Below, piece by piece: positions 1 through 11,500 of a DNA stretch of 28,492 bases. A program made the position numbers and the translations under genes. Origin of the DNA: a virus; the IMG/VR virus record IMGVR_UViG_3300017782_000144, positions 1 through 28,492 of that record; one strand, given 5' to 3'. Below the pieces are notes generated by a model. The model made no database searches, had not been told where the DNA came from, and was given only the letters and a program-made list of their open reading frames with translations. Position 1 is the stretch's first letter, and the number at the start of each line of letters is the position of its first letter.

Positions 1-3000
1 GTAATATTATTAAACTCTGGCAACGCAAGCATTGGTTCAGCTACAGTAATAAATGTAACACCAACAAGAATTTATTTAATTGCGATTAAACTGACTTCAG
101 GTACAGTTTCTGATATCGCTAAAGTTCAAGGCTTATCTGGTAACATTTCGGTAGACCCTTCAAGACTTATTGAGTCAAGAACAAAGGCATTAATTTTTAA
201 TACAGGCTTAAAGAGTCTGTTCTCAACAACTGACACATTAATACCAGTAAGAAGCTCAGAGTCTGCGACTCAGACAGGAAATGTAATTACTTTAAATGCA
301 GACCCAGGTGAGGATTTTGCATGTACAAATGATGATGTTCTTGTTGTTGATAATACCAATACTTACATACCAGTATTGTCTACTACCACAACGGTAAACA
401 ATAGTGTATTAACTATAAACTTAGACCCGGCCGCGTCGTCTGCGACGAATGTGACTGTGTACTATAACAAAAGGTTGATAGGCTCATTAAATGGTGTAGA
501 ACCACATAATAAAATTGCAAGTGATACCTATGTTAAAGTGGTATACAATCCTGCTATATCAAAATATAGTTTAGGTTTCCCAGATGTCTATAAACTTGTA
601 AGTGTTGTGGATTCAACTGGTGAAGATTATACAAGTAGTTTCAGATTAAAAACAAACCAAAAAGATACATATTATGATATTTCGTATATGGAATCCATTG
701 CTGGCAGACCAGAACCTTCTGGAACACTTACAGTCAATTTAAAGGTTTTTGAAATTTCACAAGCAACAGGCGAATATTTCTTTACTATTAATAGTTATCC
801 AAACACACTTGATAGTTTTGATATCCCAACATATCTATCGGATTCAGGTACCAGATATAATCTTAGAGAATGTTTTGATTTCAGACCTCATCATGCTAAG
901 GACCCAGCTGCAAGTTATACTGCCACTGAAGGAACAGCTCCAACTATTAGTACAGCTGTAGGTGCTTATACAATATCTTTCTTTGGTGCTCCTCCATTAC
1001 TACCAGCTCCAGGGCAAAATATTACAACTGACATTGAATATTACTTGTCACGAGTTGATGTAATCGCATGTGACTCTTATGGACAAATTAATCTGATTAA
1101 AGGACAAGAGGAACGATTCGCAGTTCCACCTCGTTTGGATACTGACCAATTAGCTATTGCCAATGTGACGATACCCGGTTTCCCTGCACTTTCAAGATTA
1201 AATGCAGCCAAACAAGGTAAGTTTGAATACGCAATTAAAGCCAAATCAACAGGTATTAAAGCCTTCACAATGAAGGAAATGCATGCCCTTGATAAGAAAA
1301 TAGATAACCTTTCATATTATATTTCTCTTAACCAATTGGAAGCTGAGACTCAAAACTTGGTTATCACAGACGAAAATGGATTAAACAGATTTAAAAATGG
1401 CTTTATCGTAGACCCATTTAATGATTTATCTTTATCAAATGTCGAAGATGCTAGCTTTAATGCTGCTATACCATTTAACCAAAGAATATTAACTCCATCA
1501 GTTAAAACTTATCCGTTAAATTTAAAATATAAAACTGCTACAGGCTCTACAGTATTCCCATCAACAAGTCTACCAAAAGTTGCAACGGTTGCTAGAGATT
1601 CAAGTGTTAATATTATTAATCAACCTTATGCATCTAATTTTAGAAACTGTGTAAGTAATTTCTACAAATATGAAGGCGATGGTGCTATTTCACCACCTTA
1701 TGATGGAAATTATGATACAACAACTAATCCTGCTAATATTGATATCGACCTATCAAGTCTAACTGAGACAATTCTTGACACAGTTCAAGAATTTATACCA
1801 ATGACTGATACTAGTCAAACACAAACATTCGAACAAACAGATAGACGTGGTGGTGGAATCGAAACTACAACTTTCACACAAACAACAAGTGAAATTGTTG
1901 TTGAACCAGGCGCAGAGGCTGTAAGCTTTGTTGGTGACTTTATGACCAACTTTGCATTCGAACCATTTATGGCTGGTCGTGATATTAAAATTTATATGGC
2001 TGGTTTAAGACCATCAACAAGACATTATTTCTTCTTTGATGGCGTAAATGTAGATACACATATTATTCCTGGAACACCAGCTGATACAGTGGAAACTGTT
2101 GAAAGATATGGTGAAAAGGGTGCTGTTGTAGAAACAGATGCGAATGGTGTTTTAAGAGCAGTATTTGCATTACCAAGAGAAACATTTTATGTTGGAGATA
2201 GAGTATTACAAATTGCTGACGTAGACACGCTTGCAAATATTGATTCTGCCTCTACTTCAAAAGGTTTCCTTACATATCGTGCATATAACTTCAGCGTTGA
2301 AAAAACAAGTTTAACAACCACAACAAGAACTCCAAATGTTGATGTTAATACTACTGTAACGACAAGAAACGTTGCGAGACGAAGACGTGGTCGTGACCCA
2401 CTTGCTCAGACATTCTTTGTTAAAAAAGGTATGGGTGCTGGATCCAATTCGGTTTACCTATCTGAGGTAGATGTATTCTTTAAACGTGTCAGTACTGTAA
2501 ATGGTATTTCATTACAAATACGTGAAGTCGTAAATGGATATCCAGATACTGCAATTTTACCTTTCAGTGTAGTACATAAAGTTCCTTCACAACTAACATC
2601 AGCTGTAAGTGATGATGCTTCTGTTGCAACAACATTTGCATTTGAGGCTCCAGTAAGATTGGATGTTGAAAAAGAATATGCATTTGTATTACAACCGGAT
2701 GCTTCTGACCCTAATTATCTTGTATATACATCTAAGGTTGGTGGTAGTGATTTAACTCCTGGCGATACTCAAGGTTCAGCAATTGTACAAGACTGGGGTG
2801 ATGGTGTTCTATTTACTTCAACAAATAATTCTGCATGGAAATCTTACCAAGATGAAGATGTTAAATTTACTATAAAAAGACAAAATTTTGTAGGGCCAAC
2901 TGGTGTTGTCACAATGACAAATGCCGACCATGAATTCCTTACAGTTGAAAATTTAAATGGTAGATTTACTCAAGGTGAATTAATATATCAAGAAAAATCA

Positions 3001-4113
3001 TTACAAGGTTCAACTGAAGCGAATGTTGCTATTGTTGCTGCAAGTACAACTGTTACTGGGGTATCATTAGACGATACTTATGCTGTTGGGGATTACATTA
3101 AAATCTCTCAACCTTCTCCAGGCACTACATTTGATATATTTGAGGTTACGAATATTGTAAACGCAAATCAGTTAACAGTAAATAAACCTGCTGCTTTCAC
3201 CTCGAACCCTGCTCCGGCAATTCCAGTTGTGGCTGGTCATTTATCATATTATAATATTAATAATCCATACGAAATGCAACTAGAAAATAGTACAGCTACT
3301 TCGACAAGAGGCTTTGCAGCTGCAGGAACTATTATAGGTTTTGATAGTGGAAGAACAGCAACGGTCACTAGTGTTGATAATATTAATTTAAGTTATGTAC
3401 AGCCTATGATTATGAAAACGACTGATTCATCTTCTAAGACAAGTCTATCTGGAACATTTGTACCACCCGATGCAATAAATACTACATACAATCAACCAAT
3501 GAAATTTAATGATAATAATCATTTCAGTAAAGATGGTGTGGTTGTTTATAGTAAATCGAACGACCCTGCTGGTGCAAAGGCATTTGATATTAAAGTGAAC
3601 TTGGATAATGGAAGCAATATTACATCAACACCATTTGTTGATATTGAGGCTTCATCATTAATAGCTTACAGATATAATCTTACAAATACTCCAGCGACAA
3701 CCTCTAAATATATTGGTAAAACAATTGAGTTGGCAGCAGACCTTGACGCTGAGGATTTAGAATTAATCTTAACTGGTTACAGACCAACTGGTACTGATTT
3801 TAAAGTTTACATAAAAGCTCAACATGCATTCGATAACGAACCATTTGATTTACTTGATTGGACTGAATTAGAGTTATTTGAGGGTGTAGGCTTATTTAGC
3901 TCGACAACAAATATTAGGGATTATAGAGAATTTAAATATAGAATACCGGCTGCAAATAAAGTAGGTGGTGTTGCAAGTGGTGCCTTTACATACACAAGTA
4001 CAGGTGGCACATTTACAGAATATAGAAGATTTGCTATTAGGATAGATCTTCTGTCACCGAACATTCACAATGCACCTACACTGCGAGACTATCGCGGAAT
4101 TGCAATATCATAA
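1..4113 (+). CDS. Large tail/virion structural protein, DUF4815-like (5' partial)
   Basis: The frame is open from base 1, so the gene starts before the window; the TTG at 376 is only an internal codon. 1,370 residues are visible. Around codons 225-300 a segment with DIPTYL, YNLRECFDFRP and a preceding EYFFTINSY matches what I recall of DUF4815, a domain of phage tail-associated proteins. A strongly basic stretch (RRRRGR, codons 793-798) leads into DPLAQTF, the start of a second beta-rich region (VDVFFK, LQIREVVNGYP) typical of large marine T4-like phage structural proteins. The C-terminus (YRPTGTDFKVYIK, then LRDYRGIAIS) also looks family-typical. No signal peptide or membrane segment is seen. 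It is probably a baseplate- or tail-associated protein that precedes the fibre genes; its exact place in the particle is unknown. The DUF4815 call is from memory of the family. Confidence 0.8.
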   Translation, partial: VILLNSGNASIGSATVINVTPTRIYLIAIKLTSGTVSDIAKVQGLSGNISVDPSRLIESRTKALIFNTGLKSLFSTTDTLIPVRSSESATQTGNVITLNADPGEDFACTNDDVLVVDNTNTYIPVLSTTTTVNNSVLTINLDPAASSATNVTVYYNKRLIGSLNGVEPHNKIASDTYVKVVYNPAISKYSLGFPDVYKLVSVVDSTGEDYTSSFRLKTNQKDTYYDISYMESIAGRPEPSGTLTVNLKVFEISQATGEYFFTINSYPNTLDSFDIPTYLSDSGTRYNLRECFDFRPHHAKDPAASYTATEGTAPTISTAVGAYTISFFGAPPLLPAPGQNITTDIEYYLSRVDVIACDSYGQINLIKGQEERFAVPPRLDTDQLAIANVTIPGFPALSRLNAAKQGKFEYAIKAKSTGIKAFTMKEMHALDKKIDNLSYYISLNQLEAETQNLVITDENGLNRFKNGFIVDPFNDLSLSNVEDASFNAAIPFNQRILTPSVKTYPLNLKYKTATGSTVFPSTSLPKVATVARDSSVNIINQPYASNFRNCVSNFYKYEGDGAISPPYDGNYDTTTNPANIDIDLSSLTETILDTVQEFIPMTDTSQTQTFEQTDRRGGGIETTTFTQTTSEIVVEPGAEAVSFVGDFMTNFAFEPFMAGRDIKIYMAGLRPSTRHYFFFDGVNVDTHIIPGTPADTVETVERYGEKGAVVETDANGVLRAVFALPRETFYVGDRVLQIADVDTLANIDSASTSKGFLTYRAYNFSVEKTSLTTTTRTPNVDVNTTVTTRNVARRRRGRDPLAQTFFVKKGMGAGSNSVYLSEVDVFFKRVSTVNGISLQIREVVNGYPDTAILPFSVVHKVPSQLTSAVSDDASVATTFAFEAPVRLDVEKEYAFVLQPDASDPNYLVYTSKVGGSDLTPGDTQGSAIVQDWGDGVLFTSTNNSAWKSYQDEDVKFTIKRQNFVGPTGVVTMTNADHEFLTVENLNGRFTQGELIYQEKSLQGSTEANVAIVAASTTVTGVSLDDTYAVGDYIKISQPSPGTTFDIFEVTNIVNANQLTVNKPAAFTSNPAPAIPVVAGHLSYYNINNPYEMQLENSTATSTRGFAAAGTIIGFDSGRTATVTSVDNINLSYVQPMIMKTTDSSSKTSLSGTFVPPDAINTTYNQPMKFNDNNHFSKDGVVVYSKSNDPAGAKAFDIKVNLDNGSNITSTPFVDIEASSLIAYRYNLTNTPATTSKYIGKTIELAADLDAEDLELILTGYRPTGTDFKVYIKAQHAFDNEPFDLLDWTELELFEGVGLFSSTTNIRDYREFKYRIPAANKVGGVASGAFTYTSTGGTFTEYRRFAIRIDLLSPNIHNAPTLRDYRGIAIS

Positions 4114-4126
4114 GAAGGATAATATT

Positions 4127-4309
4127 ATGTCGTTTCAAAAAGATGAAAAAACACAGGCAGTACTGAACACAGATGTCGCTGCGTTGAATAAATATAAGAT
4201 TGAAAGGACATATTATCGTAAGGTAGATAATCTGACTACAGACATTCTTGAAATTAAAAGAAGTTTAATTACTATCTGGGAAAAGATAGAGGAATTGGAA
4301 AATAAGTAA
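4127..4309 (+). CDS. Small coiled-coil virion-associated protein
   Basis: This encodes 60 residues. The ATG at 4127 is chosen over the upstream in-frame ATG at 4070 because the latter lies inside the preceding gene, while AAGAAGGA at 4112-4119 is a good ribosome binding site 7 bases before 4127. The N-terminus (KDEKTQAVLNTD) resembles short proteins encoded next to structural genes in marine T4-like phages. The C-terminal half (about residues 32-60) is heptad-like and charged (LTTDILEIKRSLITIWEKIEELE), consistent with a coiled coil. The stop TAA shares its last A with the ATG of the next gene, so the two are probably translationally coupled. A role as a small structural or fibre-attachment/assembly protein is inference from context. 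Confidence 0.75.
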   Translation: MSFQKDEKTQAVLNTDVAALNKYKIERTYYRKVDNLTTDILEIKRSLITIWEKIEELENK

Positions 4310-5517
4310 TGGCTAAACCATCGTTAGGAAATATCGCAACTACTCAGACCTTCCAAAATTGGTTGGATAAAACAAATGAAGTAGTCGATTTAATTAAAAC
4401 AGATGTTATAACAGCATCTGGTGGAGCTGGTGATACTACTTCCGGTAATGCTACTTTGGCTGGAACATTAACAACCACCAATTCAACTGTTGATACATTA
4501 TTAAGAACAAATGATATTGCTGCAAGAACTACTTCTTCAATTAATTTTCAAAATGCTATTAATGTTACTAGTGGTGTGGCAGCTGCAGCGACATTTAGTT
4601 TTGGTTCTGGTGGTAGAGTCAATTTTACAGACAGTGCTACTACCTGGGAAGCAGGTATGGAATCTTCCAACCCTGCGAACTTTATTATCGACACAGGAAC
4701 AGGACAGACTAAATTAGAGCTTTCAACAGCTGGTTTATTAACGGTTCCGGCAGCTACGGTCACAGGTACACTTACAGTTGGTTCAATATCCATAGGTGGT
4801 GCTGGTGCAGGTTTTACAACTGACCAAGTTACTGAAGGTGACAATAATTTATATTTTACAGTTGAACGTGCTAGAGCAGCAATTAGAGCTGAGGACCTTC
4901 CAACAGATATAGATGCTGATACAGTTGATGGTTTAGAGGCAGCACAATTTATTAGGTCTGATGCTGATGATATAGCCTCGGGTGATTTAACTTTTAGTGG
5001 TACATTAGACATTACAAATGGTGCAACTTCAGCACTTAATGTCACAAATGGTGCAACGTTTGGAAACACTGTTGATATTACAGGTGCGCTTGATGTTACC
5101 GGTAATACTACGTTAAAAGGATCTTTATTAATTAATAATAGTGCTGATGAAGGCATATTACAATGTGACACAGCTGGTAACCTTATTGTTGTAGGTGATA
5201 TTACATCTACTGGTACTATATCAGATGAAAGATTAAAGGAAAATGTAGTTAGGTTAAATAACTCATTGGAAAAAGTTACACAGATTAATGGTTACCTATT
5301 TAATTATATAGATAGACCAGATGAACCAATGCCGGGTGTACTTGCACAAGAGATTGAAAAAGTGTTACCTGAAGTTGTTTATGATTTTGTGCAGGAAGAT
5401 ACAACATATAAAGCAGTTCGTTATGCAAATATTGTACCTCTATTAATTGAGGCAATAAAAGATTTGAAGGAAAAAGTAGATGATTTAGAGGGTCGCGTAA
5501 ATAGCGACAACAATTAA
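4309..5517 (+). CDS. Tail fibre protein with C-terminal S74 intramolecular chaperone
   Basis: This is a 402-residue fibre protein. Residues 1-30 (IATTQTFQNWLDKTN) form an N-terminal attachment-like segment. The middle is Thr/Ala/Gly-rich beta repeat (GTLTTT, TGTLTVGS, GALDVTGNTTL). Around residues 177-220 lie the common fibre motifs VTEGDNNLYFT, ERARAAI and DADTVDGLEAAQF. The last 98 residues are a peptidase S74 (endosialidase-type) chaperone: SDERLK puts the nucleophile Ser305 and Lys310 at the spacing known for this family, followed by AQEIEKVLPEVV and a C-terminal helix/coiled coil. In this family the domain trimerises the fibre and then cuts itself off before the Ser, so a mature protein of about 304 residues is expected. 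The ATG overlaps the preceding stop (TAATG). The ribosome binding site is weak, which fits coupling. Confidence 0.88.
   Translation: MAKPSLGNIATTQTFQNWLDKTNEVVDLIKTDVITASGGAGDTTSGNATLAGTLTTTNSTVDTLLRTNDIAARTTSSINFQNAINVTSGVAAAATFSFGSGGRVNFTDSATTWEAGMESSNPANFIIDTGTGQTKLELSTAGLLTVPAATVTGTLTVGSISIGGAGAGFTTDQVTEGDNNLYFTVERARAAIRAEDLPTDIDADTVDGLEAAQFIRSDADDIASGDLTFSGTLDITNGATSALNVTNGATFGNTVDITGALDVTGNTTLKGSLLINNSADEGILQCDTAGNLIVVGDITSTGTISDERLKENVVRLNNSLEKVTQINGYLFNYIDRPDEPMPGVLAQEIEKVLPEVVYDFVQEDTTYKAVRYANIVPLLIEAIKDLKEKVDDLEGRVNSDNN
5221..5514 (+). other. S74 self-cleaving chaperone domain of the 402-residue fibre
   Basis: This covers residues 305-402. The catalytic dyad is Ser305 (codon at 5221) and Lys310 (codon at 5236), and cleavage is predicted just before Ser305. 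The domain ends in a long charged helix (IEAIKDLKEKVDDLEGRV). Confidence 0.88.
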
Positions 5518-5524
5518 TTGGTCT

Positions 5525-5532
5525 TATAGATA
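5525..5532 (+). promoter_or_regulatory. Late-promoter-like motif TATAGATA
   Basis: The motif lies in the 42-base gap before the giant gene and differs from the T4 late promoter TATAAATA by one base. It sits 28 bases ahead of the ATG at 5560, close to where a T4-type late promoter would lie. No -35 element is expected for gp55-type late promoters. Chance matches are common in AT-rich DNA; support comes from similar motifs in the two other larger gaps. Confidence 0.4.
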
Positions 5533-5559
5533 AGTATATAAGGGATAAAGGAAAGCTAA

Positions 5560-8500
5560 ATGGCAAAAATTTCAGAACTAGGTGCAATATCAGGCGCTAA
5601 TACCAGGTCAGAAGACTTATTGGTTATCGTTAACCTTGTTCAGGGTGACGACGGCACCAAAAATATTACAAGAAAAGAACTTGTACAGGCAATCCAGTAT
5701 GAGGAATTTGATCGTATAAACATTACTGGCGGAACTATTTCCGGCGTCGTAATGCGTGACTCGCGAATAGACAACGTAGTAATTGACAATTCAGATATCG
5801 AAGATACAACCTTTGTAAGAGGTAGTATTGATAATACTGACATTACAAATTCCACAGCCAATAATATTAGCATTACTCAATCTGACTTTATCAATGGTGA
5901 GATCTTTAATGGTACTGCAAATAATGTAACCATCACTCAATCCGAATTCCTAAACGGTACTGTAAATAACACAATTATTACAAGTTCAGAATTTAATGAT
6001 GGAACAATAGCAGATTCCACTGGTAATAATGTTATACTTACAAATTCAGAACTAAATGATTCTACAGCAAACAATGTTGTCATTGAAAATTCAGAGTTCA
6101 ATAACGGTACAGCCAATACTGTTGTTATGGTTAACTCAGAATTTAATGATGGTATAGTAAATAATTCAGTAATTGTTAATTCAGTAATTAATGATTCTAC
6201 TGGTAATAATGTTGTACTTACAAATTCAGAACTAAATGACTCTACTGGTAACAATAGTGTATTCACAAGTTCAGAGTTTAATCAGGGAACAATTAATGAT
6301 TCTGCCTTCCTAGATGGCACAGTTAATAATACAATTATTACTAATTCTGAATTCAACGATGGTACAGTTAATAACACAATTATTACCTCATCTGAATTTA
6401 ATGATGGTACTGGAAATAATGTAGTACTTACAAATTCAACCATTGACGATTCCTTATTTACAGATGGTACAATATCTAATACTGATTTCCAAGGTACAAT
6501 GCAAGATGTTGTAGCTACCGATATGACAATCAGAAGTTCATCTGCTGATGGACTCTCCTCAAATAATTCAAGCTTTGATAATGGTACAATGGCCGGGTCT
6601 GTATTCTCTGGTGGTACCATTGATAATTCTAAACTTGTTGACTTTGACATGGAACTCAATAACGAGTTCGAACCACCACTTGATGAAGAAAGTTACTTCG
6701 CAATTCGTAACGAAAAAACTGGTGATACTGAACAAATTAACTTTGCTCAACTCTATGATGAAGTTTCCAAAAAGACAGCCCAGGCACTTAAAGTTAATGT
6801 AGATGCTGCATCTGGTGATGATGCAAATCCAGGTACAATGTTACAACCTGTCAGAACATTGGAAAGAGCTTTTGAACTCTGTTTGGAAAAAGCAGGTGGA
6901 GATTTAAACAGAAACGCTATTAATAACGCGGTTCATATTTCTGTTGGTCCTGGAACATATTATACAAAAGGTAATCTTATGTTACCGGATGACTGTTCTT
7001 GTACTTCTACTGCTGGTCAGTATGCAACAGTTATTGAATTGCTTCCTGGATACGAAAACAATAACGGAATCTTAGTTGGTTCTGGTGGTTATGTTCAAGG
7101 ATTTGGTTATCAGAACTTTAAAGTTGATAACTTTGATTTCCCAGAAGGTGGATTCGCGATTGCTTATCGACCTGGTGCCAAACTATTACGTTCACCTTAC
7201 TTAAGAGATAGTACTCAGTTATCTAACTTCTTACGTCAAGATGTTGAACCACCTCTTAATCCTTATAACTCAAAGGGAACACTTGCTGATTTAGGCCGAC
7301 AATTCTATGTTGACCCATCTTATACTGGTACATTTGCTGTTGATGATGAAATTAAATTTAGTTCTGGTGCTGTAGGTTTTATCACTTATGTTGATAGTCT
7401 TGCAACCAATAATGAGATATATGTAAGAAACCTTAAAAACAATCAAGGATTTGCTGTTGGTGATACAATGACAGCAGAATCCGGTGGTGTTGCTGTTATA
7501 ACCGAAATCGGTATTGATGATTTCCCTAACAGACAGGTAGGCCGTGGTGGTGGTTGTGTACTCGCGGACAGAAGAGTACTAGATACTGATTCACTATATA
7601 CCTACGTATTATGTTTTGGTTTCACACCTCGTACTCAAAATGGTATAGGTTATGTTGCTAGAGACGGAGCTGGTGTTAACGGTATTGGTTCTCTATCAAT
7701 TTTTGTAAGATGTGCATTCTACGCCTTAAATGGTGGTCAGATGACATTGAACAACTCAGGTACTCAGTTCGGTGATATTTCAATGAGGGCGAAAGGTTCT
7801 ACAATCTTTATGCAACCTAGAAATACTACTGCTACCATTATCGGTAATACTGCATTCGCTGATACGATTGATACAAATGCTGATTCAATTATTGATGATA
7901 TGGTTGATTACCTATCTGCAAATACTGCACAAGGTGGCTTAGACTACACATTATATGATTCAGTTAAATGTGAACGCGACAGTGGTATTATTTTAGATGG
8001 TGTTGGATACGATATTGCATTAGACACTAACTACTGGTCCAGACTTGCTGGTATTTCATATCGTTCCCCAATAAGTTCTAAAGTTATAGGTGAACAGCTT
8101 GATGCAACAATAGGTGCAAACGAATATCTCCAAGGTAGAGTTGAAGCTCTATTTGGTGACTCTAATCCTGATATTGTTGAACGTGCAAATACCTCATTCC
8201 AAGAACTTTATAACGTTGTAGAGTATGGTGAAGAAAACATCAATCCTATTATCTGGAGAGATACAGGGAATCAAAACTATACTAACGCTAGAGAGTTATT
8301 ACAAGACAATAAAGAATTAATCCAAGATGAACTTATAGATTGGATTGAAAACAATGGCGAATTTTATGCTTATAATAGTAAATCTTGCCGAAGAGATGTA
8401 CAAGATTATATTTTACCAGCTGTCGAAAATGACATGTTACTGGACACAAACTATAATTCAGTTACAGCAGGACGCGCATATTATATGGCAACTGCAAAAA

Positions 8501-11500
8501 CAGTTTTGGAAAATCAAAACAATGAAACTGTTGCTGCATACAGAAGATTAAAAGATCAAACCAATGAACTTGTTGACGGTGATTCATATCTTGCTACACA
8601 AAGACTTGATGAAGGTTTTGATGAAATTTTATCTATCCTTGAAAATAAAGGAACACAGTTTACTCCACCAGCTGCCACTTATGACCCTTCAACCGGTTTA
8701 TCAGTTATCACACTAAGCACAAGTACAAAGTTTACACCAAGTACCGCTACTTATGACCCTGCTACAGGAATTATGGTGGCAACTATTGGAGCTCACGAAT
8801 TAACAACTGACGACCACATTTGGTTCAAACCAGGTGGAATGACATTCAGTTGTGATACAGGTTCTGGTGTACAAAATCATGCTGTACCTGAAGCTCATCA
8901 CCCATATTATAATACCCCTTGCCCAATTACAGCTGTAACTGAAACTACTGTTACGTTAAATGTTGGTAAAGGTGGTCCGACAGGACAACAGGCTCATACC
9001 TTTGTATCAGCTGTTAAAAATGCACTTGCTTCTGGACACGGTTTAGGAGTTGGTAGAAAAGTATTATTAAAAACTGGTGGTCTTATATTTACATGTGACA
9101 GAGATAATAATGTCGCAAAAACTGGATACCCAAGAGCTTCTGACCCAGCTGCTGGTACTCCAATAGATGTAATCGGTGCAAATGAAACTAAGATTACAGT
9201 TAATGTTGGTAAATCTGTACTGATAGACGAACATACATTTGTTGAGGCATTACCAAATTCGGTTTCAGTATTAGGTTCAGCACTAAGATTTAGTGATGAC
9301 GCCGGTATTGCTGCTGATAATATTAATGCTAGAAAACAATTACAAGCTAATAAAGAGTTTATACAAGAACATATGCTCGGTTATATTGACTATAACTTCT
9401 TCAGATATGATTCTGATAAGTGTCGTAGAGATGTAACGAAATATATTCTTCCTGCAGTCGAAAGAGATATATTGACAGGAACAAATTATAATGCAATCCA
9501 AACAGGTCTTGCTTATAGAAGTGGAACAACTCTAGCTGATAACGTAATTAATGACCAGTTGGTAGAAACTTCTGGCGCAATTACAGAATTAAAAACAAGA
9601 GTTAATCTCAATAATACAGAATCTGGTTTTACTGTAACAGATGCTACTTATGATCCTGCAACAGGACGATTTGAGGCCACAATCGGCGCTCATACAATGG
9701 CGGTAGGCGATTATATAAAATTTGCAGATGAAGGTATTACAATGAGTTGTGATATGGGAAGTGGTCAACAGAACCACACTTCACCACAAGCTCACCACCC
9801 TTATTATAGAAAACCTTGTCCAATTACAAGTGTAACTGATACGACTATTGTAATGAATGTTGGCGATGGCGGAACTGGCCAATACCCACATACATTTGTT
9901 TCAGCTGTTGCTAATGCAATTACTCCTGAAAAAGGTATCGGTTTAAGTTATACTCCAACAACTGCTGATTATGACCCAGTCACTGGTAAATTTACGGCTG
10001 AAATTGGACCACATACACTTCAACCAGGCGATATGTTAAAATTCACTGCTGGTGGTGTTACATTTAGTTGTGATACAGGAAGTGGTCCACAGAATGACTC
10101 TGTTCCAGCTGTTGGACATCCATATTATAACCACCCATGTCCTATTGAATCAGTAACAAGAACTTCAGTTTCAATGTTTGTTGGAACCGGTGGAACTAAT
10201 GCTCATACATTTGTATCTGCCTTAGATGATGCTCTAACTCACATGGTAAGTATTGACGATAATGCTTCTGGATTCAGAAGTAATGAATCATTCGATGAAA
10301 TACTTACAATCATGAATGACAGAAATAAGTTATACTCAACAACAAATGCTACTTATGACCCAGCTGGTGGTATGACAGAATTAACAATTGGCACGCATGA
10401 TTTCCAAATTGGAGACCAGATATTAATTGCAGCTGATAGTTTAACATTTACTTGTGCGACCGATGGTGACGCAACAGAACATACATACCCAACCACAACA
10501 ATAAGTACTTTCTCTCCGACAGACGCGACTTATGTACCATCTACTGGTGTATTTACAGCAACAATCGGAACTCATAAATTACAAATTGGTGATTTAGTAG
10601 AAATTGCTCCATACTCATTTGCATTTACTTGTGAAATGGACGACAATGCTACTGAACATCTAGCGCCTGAACCACATCACCCATTCTATAAAAAGAAGGT
10701 TGCTATAACAGGCATTACCAGTAATACAATCACAATGAATGTTGGTTCTGTTGTAAATGGTGGCGGAGTACACACATTTGTATCTGCACTACCTAACAGT
10801 ATTGAAGGTGAAAGACAACACCCTGCTTACAAGAAACCAGTTACGATTGCTTCAAAAACAGCAACAACGATTTCTGTTAATGTAGGACCTTCAACTGACA
10901 CATCAGTTCATACATATGTAAGTTCAACAGCTGACAATATTAAACCAGCTAAATATACATCTGCATACACACCAACAACTGCTACTTATGACCCTGCAAC
11001 TGGTGTCTTTGTTGCAACGATTGGTAATGGCCATAATCTTGTGGCTGGTGATTATGTAGAAATTAAACCTGAATCTATTGTATTCACTTGTGCTCTTGAT
11101 GGTAATGCTACAGAACATGCTGTACCTGAAGCTCATCACCCATTCTATAGAGTACCGGTAATGATTAGTAGTGTTACTGCTGATACAATTACAATGAACG
11201 TTGGTACTGGACCTGGTGGAGCTCACACATTTGTAAGTGCAAGTGTTGGTGCAATTGATTCTGATGCTCTTGTCTTTACGGATCCGGCTTCATATGTAAG
11301 TTACTTTACTCCAACAACTGCTACATTTGTACCGGCAACTGGCGACAGTGTCATTACTTTACCTGCAGGACATGGTTTAACAACAGATGATTATATTGAG
11401 TTCGCTCCATATTCATTCACATTTACTTGTGCACAAGATGGTGACGCAACAGAACATTCATATCCAAGAAAAGGTGACGTAAATTACAGAACACCTATGG

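Noticed and set aside
376-378. TTG as start of the first gene
   Set aside because: The frame is open back to base 1 with matching amino-acid composition and no ribosome binding site at 376; the gene simply begins before the window.
4187-4194. AATAAATA inside the 60-residue gene
   Set aside because: It could serve the 402-residue fibre gene, but it lies in coding sequence over 100 bases upstream and that gene is already coupled to its neighbour.
4548-5171. 207-codon minus-strand open frame
   Set aside because: It lies wholly inside the S74 fibre gene, has low-complexity Ser/Val/Pro content mirroring the fibre repeats, and no recognisable domain.
5920-6459. CRISPR-like regular repeats
   Set aside because: The 45-base repeats are continuous in-frame coding sequence with no spacers.
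6790-7870. Pectate lyase or other polysaccharide-degrading enzyme
   Set aside because: The beta-helix entry motif is present, but I see no lyase or hydrolase catalytic motif, so only a fold is claimed.
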